Source: Verrucomicrobiales bacterium
GTDB taxonomy: Bacteria > Verrucomicrobiota > Verrucomicrobiia > Verrucomicrobiales > DEV007
Assembly: GCA_023253615.1 (NCBI GenBank)
Contig: JALRFZ010000692.1
Span: forward strand, 1 to 5,157
Length of the DNA stretch: 5,157 bases
Direction of reading: 5' to 3'
The translations under genes and the position numbers were made by a program. Shown in pieces: positions 1 through 4,476 of the stretch. Numbering within the stretch: the stretch's first letter is position 1; each line of letters begins with the position of its first letter. The notes beneath the pieces are model-generated. The model made no database searches. It was not told the DNA's origin and saw nothing but the letters and a program-made list of their open reading frames with translations.

Positions 1-18
1 TCGCCCCGGAAACGCGAA

Positions 19-50
19 GGCCGTCCGCCCCGCGGAGGGGACGGACGGCC
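19..50 (-). terminator. Probable terminator of the hsp20 operon
   Basis: A near-perfect inverted repeat pairs GGCCGTCCGCCCC (19-31) with GGGGACGGACGGCC (37-50), with one bulged base and a 5-nt loop. It is GC-rich and lies 30 bp beyond the stop codon of the downstream hsp20 gene, read on the minus strand. The U-tract after it is poor (TTCGCGTTT), so it is a strong hairpin but not a textbook intrinsic terminator. It could also protect the 3' end of the mRNA or serve a gene entering from the left. Confidence 0.6.
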
Positions 51-55
51 CGGAG

Positions 56-74
56 GTGGCAGGAGATCTGCCAC
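56..74 (-). terminator. Second hairpin directly after the hsp20 stop codon
   Basis: A perfect 7-bp inverted repeat, GTGGCAG (56-62) and CTGCCAC (68-74), has a 5-nt loop and lies only 5 bp past the stop codon at 80-82. With the larger hairpin at 19-50 it forms a tandem 3'-end structure. The pair is flanked by a direct repeat, CGGAGGT, at 51-57 and 74-80. It has no T-run of its own, so it is more likely to assist termination or stabilise the mRNA than to act alone. Confidence 0.4.
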
Positions 75-79
75 GGAGG

Positions 80-487
80 TCACTGGATCTCGATGCGGCG
101 GGGCTTCACCTCTTCGCGCAGCGGGAGCCGCAGGGTGAGCACTCCGTCCTCCAGCGCGCCGGAGATGCGGGCCTCATCGACCTCGGGGCCGACATCGAGA
201 CGCAGGTGCCAATGTTTTTCAGACGCGTAATCTCCGAGAGCCCGCCAAGTCGATGGCGTTTCACGGCGACGCACGGCCTCGATCTCGAGCACCTCGTTTT
301 CGACAGTGACGCGCACATCTTCTTTTTTCGCGCCGGGCAGACGTACCGCGACCTCCCACGATTCCTCGTCGTAGCGCGAGGTGTAATGGGGACGAACCCG
401 CTCGACGGGGGCGGGCCGGGTCACGGCGAGAGCGGTGCTTTCACCAGGCTTGGCGGCGGGACAACAGGTTTCGTTACCTTCGTTCAT
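80..487 (-). CDS. hsp20: Hsp20/alpha-crystallin family small heat-shock protein (downstream copy)
   Basis: This 135-residue cytoplasmic holdase chaperone would bind unfolding proteins without ATP and hand them to the DnaK/ClpB systems, which is family knowledge. The alpha-crystallin domain runs from about residue 36 to 126. It opens with the strand-loop VAVRLPGAKKEDVRVTVEN (47-64) and contains the family signature ALEDGVLTLRLP (111-122). The C-terminal I-x-I anchor is IEI at 132-134, which in the family docks into neighbouring subunits for oligomerisation. The N-terminal arm is short (about 35 residues) and carries an unusual adjacent cysteine pair (C8, C9). The ATG is 45 bp after the stop of the upstream hsp20 on the same strand, so the two are probably one transcript. 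No Shine-Dalgarno precedes it (the upstream bases are C-rich, CCCATCCCATC), so initiation without SD pairing is inferred. Confidence 0.93.
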   Translation of the reverse strand: MNEGNETCCPAAKPGESTALAVTRPAPVERVRPHYTSRYDEESWEVAVRLPGAKKEDVRVTVENEVLEIEAVRRRETPSTWRALGDYASEKHWHLRLDVGPEVDEARISGALEDGVLTLRLPLREEVKPRRIEIQ

Positions 488-532
488 GATGGGATGGGTT
501 GGAATGTCAGGGTTGACGGGTGGCCGTGGTGG

Positions 533-958
533 TCAGCGGATCTCGATGCTGACCGGTTTGCGGACTTCCTCTTTCGGCAGGGACACCTCGAGAATGCCGT
601 CGGCGAGCCGGGCCTGGATGCCTTCGGTGCGAACGCCCTCGGGGCAGCGCAGGACATACTCGGAGCGCGACGTGGAGGCTTGCTCATCATCACTCTTGTT
701 CGCGGCCTCCAGCGCGAGACGCAGGAGACCCTCCTCGGCATCGAGGCGGAGATGCTCGCGTTTCACGCCTGGCAATTCGACACGGGCGTGAAAGTGCGTG
801 TCGTCTTCATACCACTCGACGCCCGAAGCGGCGGGTCGGCGGGCGGCCTTCCCCGGTGCCACGTTCAGGAAGGGGCCGAAGAAGCGAAGCGGGTCGCCGA
901 AAAGGGCATCCCATTCGCGGAGGTTCTGGAGAGGATGGGTGTATCGGATCAGTTTCAT
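533..958 (-). CDS. hsp20: Hsp20/alpha-crystallin family small heat-shock protein (promoter-proximal copy)
   Basis: This 141-residue small heat-shock protein is a paralogue of its downstream neighbour. The N-terminal arm (1-45) is rich in aromatic and hydrophobic residues (MKLIRYTHPLQNLREWDALF), as is typical. The alpha-crystallin domain covers about 46-130, with ARVELPGVKREHLRLDAEE (58-76) and the signature ARLADGILEVSLP (116-128). The C-terminal anchor is IEI at 138-140. I chose the ATG at 958 because the protein then begins with the usual MKLIRY-type start. An in-frame GTG at 1036 would add 26 residues unlike the family, and would lie upstream of the predicted sigma-54 transcription start near 994. 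There is no clear Shine-Dalgarno before the ATG. The two Hsp20 proteins differ markedly in their N-terminal arms, as in IbpA/IbpB-like pairs that form mixed oligomers; a mixed complex here is inference. Confidence 0.93.
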   Translation of the reverse strand: MKLIRYTHPLQNLREWDALFGDPLRFFGPFLNVAPGKAARRPAASGVEWYEDDTHFHARVELPGVKREHLRLDAEEGLLRLALEAANKSDDEQASTSRSEYVLRCPEGVRTEGIQARLADGILEVSLPKEEVRKPVSIEIR

Positions 959-1004
959 GGATTGAATGAGTTGGAGTTTGGTTGATGAACTCGCATTCTC
1001 ATGA

Positions 1005-1021
1005 TGCAACCTCCGTGCCAA
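1005..1021 (-). promoter_or_regulatory. Sigma-54 (RpoN) -24/-12 promoter of the hsp20 operon
   Basis: On the minus strand the sequence TTGGCACGGAGGTTGCA matches every defined position of the sigma-54 consensus YTGGCACGRNNNTTGCW. The invariant GG (1019-1018) and GC (1007-1006) are separated by the required 10 bp. Counting from the -12 C, transcription should start near 994, giving a leader of about 36 nt before the hsp20 ATG at 958. Sigma-54 promoters need an AAA+ enhancer-binding activator, so induction would depend on a dedicated signal. The GGAGG inside the motif (1010-1014) looks like a ribosome site, but it falls in the promoter spacer and would not be transcribed from this start. Confidence 0.8.
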
Positions 1022-1097
1022 GAAATAGGAAATCACCTCAACTCCCTTCTAATGAACTCTTTACATAGCTCCCAATTCAATCCAACGGGCCTTTAAA

Positions 1098-1165
1098 GCG
1101 CCATTTTGGCTCGATTGATTTCGATCAATCCAAATTCCATGCGCCATTATGGCCCAATTCGTTTC
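1098..1165. promoter_or_regulatory. Two direct repeats, candidate enhancer (UAS) for the sigma-54 promoter
   Basis: A 25-bp sequence at 1098-1122 recurs at 1141-1165 with 20 of 25 bases identical, offset by 43 bp (about four helical turns, so the same DNA face). Each copy is centred on a short palindrome: GCCATTTTGGC (1100-1110) and GCCATTATGGC (1143-1153). The second extends to an imperfect 17-bp palindrome at 1140-1156. Relative to the predicted sigma-54 start at 994 the centres lie at about -111 and -154, the usual distance for activator sites of this class. The layout (GCNCCA, short spacer, TGGNNC) recalls NtrC-type sites, but the match is partial and the activator is not identified. The sites could also serve the divergent gene at 1237. 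Confidence 0.55.
1113..1130. repeat. Perfect inverted repeat between the two candidate enhancer sites
   Basis: GATTGAT (1113-1119) and ATCAATC (1124-1130) are exact reverse complements around a TTCG tetraloop. It overlaps the end of the first direct repeat and lies upstream of the predicted hsp20 start, so it is more likely a DNA operator or bending site than an RNA structure of that transcript. If transcribed it would form a 7-bp stem with a stable UUCG loop. No T-run follows, so it is not a terminator. Confidence 0.4.
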
Positions 1166-1197
1166 ACCGGAGAATTTCCCGTATTTTGCGAATTGGG
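1153..1197. repeat. 9-bp inverted repeat upstream of the membrane-protein gene
   Basis: CCCAATTCG (1153-1161) is the exact reverse complement of CGAATTGGG (1189-1197), with 27 bp between. A further copy of the core CCCAATTC occurs at 1071-1078. The right arm ends just before the proposed -35 box of the plus-strand gene (1200-1205), a position where an operator could act. The left arm overlaps the second candidate enhancer repeat, so the two regulatory systems may share DNA. The role is inferred from position only. Confidence 0.35.
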
Positions 1198-1199
1198 AC

Positions 1200-1229
1200 T
1201 TTTCATCCACGAGGCTGGCTCCCTAGAAT
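1200..1229 (+). promoter_or_regulatory. Candidate -35/-10 promoter of the membrane-protein gene
   Basis: TTTTCA (1200-1205), an 18-bp spacer and TAGAAT (1224-1229) make a sigma-70-like pair; the -10 matches 5 of 6 consensus bases and the -35 matches 4 of 6. The -10 box ends 7 bp before the GTG at 1237, so the transcript would begin at or next to the start codon and be leaderless. The same geometry occurs at the msrB and methyltransferase genes in this window, which raises confidence in both the promoter and the GTG start. Confidence 0.4.
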
Positions 1230-1236
1230 CGGCAGC

Positions 1237-2823
1237 GTGAGCAAGCGCACCAAGGGCTGTCTGATCGGAGGGATTTTTCTGTATGTCCTGCTCGCCACGA
1301 TCATCATCCTGGTGATGAACTTTCAGCGGCAGGATTTCCACAGCGCCGCGACCGCTTCGCGGGATACCTTCGGATACAAGGACGGCCATTTTGGTCTGCT
1401 CAAGCATGCCGATCGCGAGACCGACGCCGATTGGCCGGCCGCCGAGGTGATGATGGAACCGGTGAGAATCGAAGGAGAAAAAGGAAAGTTCCTCTATGAC
1501 TTCAGCACGGAGGCGAAACCCGGCGAGGTGACTCCCCCTTCGCGCTGGAACGAAGGCTTCCTGGGCGATGATGCGGTCGCGTTGGCCGCCTTCGCCACCT
1601 GGGTGCCCGGCCCGGATGACCCGATCGGAGAAGAGGGCTGGACCGCGACCCTCACCTTGCGCGATCCGGCCACGCTCGACCCGATCGATTCCGCGCGCCT
1701 TGCCGGGCTGGGCCTGCCGGAATCTTTCACCACCTTTCTCCCTCCGAAGACCTATCAGACCCCGATCCTACGGCTCGTTTTCCTGACCGAGGGCATGGAG
1801 TATCCCCGGGCGATCGGATCGGTCGCCGGCGATGCGCGGACCGGTGCCCGCATCACCTACAATCTGAAAAACGACGACGACGGCTCCGCCCGGCACGAGG
1901 TCTCGGGAAAGTGGCTGCGCATCGATACCAACCTGCTCCTCTGGCACGACACCCCGTTGAAATGCCATGTCGAATTCCTCACCGGCACACCGGAGACCGC
2001 CGAGCTCGCCGTCCGTCCCGGTGCCCAGATCCACTTCGGCGACCGCTTGCGGCTCCAGTGGCTGACCACGGCGGAACACTCGATGTCGGTGAAATCCTGG
2101 GTCGGCAGTTTCGAGCCCGCCGCCTCTTTGCCGGAGCCGGAGAAAGAGGCGATCCGCAAACGCTTCTCCAACCGATCCGCCCGGCCCGAGGGGCTGATTT
2201 CGTTCTCACCCAAAGACCCGCCCGAGGCTGCCGCCAAGCTCTACGTGCGGACCTCGTCGCGCGATTACCTCACCGAACACTGCGGCGTCATCGGCGAAGC
2301 CGGAATCTCGTGGGACTGGCGGCAGGAAGAATCGGAGGAAGGCGTCGTCATCGCCTCGACTCCCGGCCAAACACCCGATCGCCCCTTGCAGCTCGTCTTC
2401 ATCCCTTCGGTGACCGAATGGACGGGGGAAATCCCCGGCCTGCCCGACATGCCGAACCCCCGCACGATCGAAGACCTCTTCGATTGCGTCCTTCCCCGCA
2501 TCACCCTGCCGGAGGATCACGACGACGCCGAGACGCAGCTGCTCGGCTACATCGGCGTGGGCGCCCAGCTGGCCTGGGAAAGCGAGAAGCTCTGGAAGAC
2601 GAATCCTCCGGCCGCCCTCCCGACCGACCGCACCTTCAGGGACACGACACCGCAGCAACTCCTCGACTGGTATCTCGATCACACGCCCGGCTCCTACGTC
2701 CGCTACGACGAGGAGGATTTGACCCTCCACTTCAATGAAGAGGAAGGCAGCTGGTGGAAGCGGATGACGGAAGGCATGCGGACGCTTTACTACGAGACCC
2801 TCTACGGCTCGCCGCTGCCCTAG
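1237..2823 (+). CDS. Hypothetical membrane-anchored protein, 528 residues
   Basis: I do not recognise this protein. With the GTG start it begins MSKRTKG, a positively charged cytoplasmic tail, followed by one hydrophobic helix at about 7-27 (GCLIGGIFLYVLLATIIILV). Nearly 500 hydrophilic residues follow and would lie outside the cytoplasmic membrane. There is no lipobox and no clear signal-peptidase site, so a single-pass anchored protein is likely. The large domain is acidic and proline-rich, with many short strand-like stretches, suggesting beta-sandwich architecture. Near the C-terminus, residues 466-499 (TFRDTTPQQLLDWYLDHTPG and on to LTLHF) resemble the short N-terminal domain of secretins and TonB receptors (STN-like), but this is only a visual resemblance. 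The GTG was preferred over a TTG at 1186, which would put 17 extra residues before the charged tail and overlap an inverted repeat. No Shine-Dalgarno is seen. The gene is divergent from the hsp20 operon and convergent with msrB. Confidence 0.8.
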   Translation: MSKRTKGCLIGGIFLYVLLATIIILVMNFQRQDFHSAATASRDTFGYKDGHFGLLKHADRETDADWPAAEVMMEPVRIEGEKGKFLYDFSTEAKPGEVTPPSRWNEGFLGDDAVALAAFATWVPGPDDPIGEEGWTATLTLRDPATLDPIDSARLAGLGLPESFTTFLPPKTYQTPILRLVFLTEGMEYPRAIGSVAGDARTGARITYNLKNDDDGSARHEVSGKWLRIDTNLLLWHDTPLKCHVEFLTGTPETAELAVRPGAQIHFGDRLRLQWLTTAEHSMSVKSWVGSFEPAASLPEPEKEAIRKRFSNRSARPEGLISFSPKDPPEAAAKLYVRTSSRDYLTEHCGVIGEAGISWDWRQEESEEGVVIASTPGQTPDRPLQLVFIPSVTEWTGEIPGLPDMPNPRTIEDLFDCVLPRITLPEDHDDAETQLLGYIGVGAQLAWESEKLWKTNPPAALPTDRTFRDTTPQQLLDWYLDHTPGSYVRYDEEDLTLHFNEEEGSWWKRMTEGMRTLYYETLYGSPLP

Positions 2824-2843
2824 CCGGAGACACGACCGACGCC

Positions 2844-3476
2844 TTACTCCGCCTTCTTCTCTTCTTTCTCGTCCCCTTCCGCTTTGGCGGGAGCTTCTGC
2901 GGTCTTCTCCCCTTCTCCCCCGGGGAAAGGCACGAATTTCAGGACGGTGCCGTTGATGCAATAACGTTTGTCCGTCGGGGTGGAGAAACCTTCACCTTCG
3001 AAGACGTGACCGAGGTGACCGTTGCAGACCTTGCAGAGCACTTCGGTGCGGGCGTAGCCGAGATGATAATCGACGCTGTATTTGATGTTCTTCGCCTTCG
3101 ACGGGTCGTAGAAGGAAGGCCAGCCGCAACGCGAATCGAATTTCTCCTTCGAGGTGAAAAGCTCGGCATTGCATCCGGCGCAGTAATAAGTGCCGCCGCC
3201 GTGTTTCTTGAATTCCTCGTAGACCTTGCCGTTCGCCCGCTCGGTGCCGGCCTGACGCAGGATCTGATACTGCTCGGGCGTGAGGATCTTTTTCCATTCC
3301 TCGTCGCTTTTCTCCACGGCAGCGGTCGGTTGAGCCGGCTGGGCCGGAAGCACCTCGATGATGGTCTCTTTCGCAGGGGCGGTTTCTCCCGGTTCTTTCT
3401 CATCGGCCTCGGCGCAGGAGACCGCGGCGACGACGGCGACAAAAACAGTTCCGATCAGGGAAAGTGAGGAATTCAT
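2844..3476 (-). CDS. msrB: Exported peptide-methionine (R)-S-oxide reductase MsrB
   Basis: MsrB reduces the R-epimer of methionine sulfoxide in proteins back to methionine. The 210-residue product has an N-terminal hydrophobic segment (5-20) ending in AAVSC, which could be a lipobox with lipidation at C21. The n-region lacks Lys or Arg, which is odd for a signal peptide. A disordered, Ala/Pro/Glu-rich linker follows (22-57), then the MsrB domain (about 58-182). Its zinc site is CAGC (C99, C102) and CKVC (C148, C151). The core motif is CGWPSF (117-122), where C117 is at the position of the resolving cysteine in the two-Cys MsrB class. HLGHVF is at 154-159, and the catalytic cysteine is C173 in RYCINGTVLKF. 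A charged Lys/Glu/Ala tail (186-210) is extra to the family. The ATG at 3476 sits 7 bp after a good promoter; the reading frame stays open further upstream, but those codons overlap the promoter and the divergent gene. Periplasmic or outer-membrane location is inferred. Confidence 0.93.
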   Translation of the reverse strand: MNSSLSLIGTVFVAVVAAVSCAEADEKEPGETAPAKETIIEVLPAQPAQPTAAVEKSDEEWKKILTPEQYQILRQAGTERANGKVYEEFKKHGGGTYYCAGCNAELFTSKEKFDSRCGWPSFYDPSKAKNIKYSVDYHLGYARTEVLCKVCNGHLGHVFEGEGFSTPTDKRYCINGTVLKFVPFPGGEGEKTAEAPAKAEGDEKEEKKAE

Positions 3477-3483
3477 GGTCGGG

Positions 3484-3512
3484 AAGATAGAGGAAGCCGG
3501 GGCATCGGTCAA
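3484..3512 (-). promoter_or_regulatory. msrB promoter, predicted leaderless transcript
   Basis: On the minus strand TTGACC (3512-3507) and TATCTT (3489-3484) are separated by 17 bp; the -35 matches 5 of 6 consensus bases and the -10 matches 4 of 6. The -10 ends 7 bp before the ATG at 3476, so transcription should start at or within a base of the A of ATG. There is no Shine-Dalgarno, which agrees with a leaderless message. This is the best sigma-70-type promoter in the window. Confidence 0.65.
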
Positions 3513-3580
3513 AGACGCGATCAACGCCGGTTTCCTTACGCTCTTGGAATCGCCCCGGCGGGGAAATGTTCGAAATCCGT

Positions 3581-3608
3581 TCGACACGGGGGATGCGCTC
3601 CCTATCTT
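3581..3608 (+). promoter_or_regulatory. Methyltransferase promoter, predicted leaderless transcript
   Basis: TCGACA (3581-3586), 16 bp and TATCTT (3603-3608) form a -35/-10 pair with 5 of 6 and 4 of 6 consensus matches. The -10 again ends 7 bp before the ATG at 3616, and no Shine-Dalgarno is present. It points away from the msrB promoter, with 68 bp between the two -35 boxes. Confidence 0.55.
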
Positions 3609-3615
3609 CCCGGCC

Positions 3616-4407
3616 ATGCCCGCCCCTGTCCGCCGCGATTGGTACGACACCCCGCTCTTCTACGACATCATCTTCGACGCCGACACGGAGCAGGAGACCG
3701 ACTTCCTCGAGGCCGTCAGCGCCCGCCACGGCAAAACCCGCGGTCGGTCCTCGCTCGAGCTGGCCTGCGGGAGCGGGCGGCTCGTGAAGTCCCTCGGCGA
3801 ACGCGGCTGGAAAGTCGCCGGCTTCGACCTGAATCCGGAGATGCTCGCCTTTGCCCGGGATCGCCTCGCCGACACCCGGATCGAGGCCCGGCTCTGGCAG
3901 GATCTCATGGAGTCTTTCCGCGTCCCGGCGCGGCAGCGCTACAATCTGGTGCATTGCCTCGTCAGCACTTTCAAATACCTCCTCACCGAGGCGGATGCCC
4001 TCGCCTGCCTGAATCGGGTCGCGGCGGTGCTGAAACCCGGGGGACTTTTCGTGCTCGGCGTCCATCTCACGCCGGCCGATGCGGCCAAGCCGACCCACGA
4101 GCGATGGACCGCCTCCCGCGATGGACTCGAGGTCGTCTGCAACACCCGCACCTGGCCGCCGCGTCCCGGCACCCGCCTCGAGCCGATGCGTTCGCGCCTG
4201 CGCGTGAGTGGTCCCGACGGGCGGATCGAGGAGCAGGAGACGCTCTGGGAGGTGCGATCCTACCACGCCGCCCAACTCCGATCCCTCTTCAAAAAGTGCG
4301 GGGCCTTCGAAGTGCTCGCCTGCCATGATTTCCGCCACGAGATCGAAGAAACGCGCCGATTCGACGACGAATACAGCGACCTCGTCCTCGTGCTGGGGCG
4401 GCGTTGA
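3616..4407 (+). CDS. Class I SAM-dependent methyltransferase, substrate unknown
   Basis: The 263-residue protein has the Rossmann-like fold of class I methyltransferases. Motif I is LELACGSGRL (47-56), the glycine-rich SAM loop. The acidic residue that binds the SAM ribose is D71 in GFDLNPEML (69-77). A motif III acidic position lies near D96, motif IV is at about 110-125 (NLVHCLVSTFKYLLTEAD), and the post-motif LKPGGLFVLGVHL is at 139-151. The C-terminal part (about 165-263) is a strand-rich insert and cap that normally sets the substrate; it ends in LVLVLGRR. The N-terminal WYDTPLFYDIIFDADTEQE segment is shared by many small-molecule methyltransferases of the Methyltransf_25/11 type. No sequence feature identifies the acceptor. 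It is probably cytoplasmic, with no signal or membrane segment. It is divergent from msrB and 69 bp upstream of yebC. Confidence 0.88.
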   Translation: MPAPVRRDWYDTPLFYDIIFDADTEQETDFLEAVSARHGKTRGRSSLELACGSGRLVKSLGERGWKVAGFDLNPEMLAFARDRLADTRIEARLWQDLMESFRVPARQRYNLVHCLVSTFKYLLTEADALACLNRVAAVLKPGGLFVLGVHLTPADAAKPTHERWTASRDGLEVVCNTRTWPPRPGTRLEPMRSRLRVSGPDGRIEEQETLWEVRSYHAAQLRSLFKKCGAFEVLACHDFRHEIEETRRFDDEYSDLVLVLGRR

Positions 4408-4437
4408 GGATCACCGTCTTCTCCCGTCGAATCGGCC

Positions 4438-4467
4438 TTGCGAAATGCCGCGTTCCGGGGCAAGAGT
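4438..4467 (+). promoter_or_regulatory. Weak candidate promoter upstream of yebC
   Basis: The 69-bp gap between the methyltransferase stop and the yebC ATG contains TTGCGA (4438-4443), 18 bp and AAGAGT (4462-4467), ending 9 bp before the ATG. The -10 is poor, keeping only the second A, the fourth A and the last T of TATAAT. yebC may instead be read through from the methyltransferase promoter. No terminator hairpin or Shine-Dalgarno is seen in the gap. Confidence 0.2.
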
Positions 4468-4476
4468 CTCCGCACT

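Larger units (their letters stand above)
3474..3618. repeat. Inverted 16-bp repeats at the two divergent start sites
   Basis: TATCTTCCCGACCATG, read on the minus strand at 3489-3474 (msrB), matches TATCTTCCCGGCCATG on the plus strand at 3603-3618 (methyltransferase) in 15 of 16 bases. Each copy contains the -10 box, the CCCGRCC spacer and the start codon. Part of the likeness comes from the shared -10 and ATG, but the CCCGRCC in between is not demanded by either. It could be a start-site preference of this genome, a regulator site serving both genes, or chance. Confidence 0.5.

Noticed and set aside
56..985. A 309-codon open frame on the plus strand covering both hsp20 genes
   Set aside because: It is antisense to two clearly recognisable Hsp20 genes, its translation has no family character, and long antisense frames are expected in GC-rich codon-biased DNA.
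958..1036. GTG at 1036 as the start of the first hsp20, adding 26 residues
   Set aside because: A GGGAG lies 5 bp upstream of it, but the added residues are unlike Hsp20 N-termini, and the codons run across the sigma-54 promoter upstream of the predicted transcription start.
985..1059. Direct repeat ATGAACTC at 985-992 and 1052-1059
   Set aside because: Only 8 bp long, without symmetry or a sensible position relative to the promoter; likely chance.
1186..1236. TTG at 1186 as the start of the membrane protein
   Set aside because: The nearest purine-rich ribosome-like site (GGAG, 1169-1172) is too far away, the region overlaps an inverted repeat and the proposed promoter, and the GTG at 1237 begins directly with a positively charged tail before the helix.
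1385..1394. A third GCCATTTTGG inside the membrane-protein gene
   Set aside because: It lacks the flanking bases of the two upstream repeats, lies nearly 400 bp from the hsp20 start and encodes normal protein, so chance is the simpler explanation.
1911..2738. A 275-codon plus-strand frame inside the membrane-protein gene
   Set aside because: It is an Arg/Pro-rich shadow in another frame of the real gene, with no recognisable domain.
2849..2920. Pyrimidine-rich stretch at the end of msrB as a regulatory or triplex-forming tract
   Set aside because: It is explained by codons for the Lys/Glu/Ala tail of MsrB.
3358..3615. Extension of the methyltransferase frame back to 3358
   Set aside because: The extra 86 residues overlap msrB in antisense and its promoter; the ATG at 3616 starts a normal methyltransferase N-terminus at the right distance from a promoter.
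3477..3650. Extension of the msrB frame up to 3650
   Set aside because: It would place 58 non-signal residues before the hydrophobic segment and overlap both divergent promoters and the methyltransferase start.
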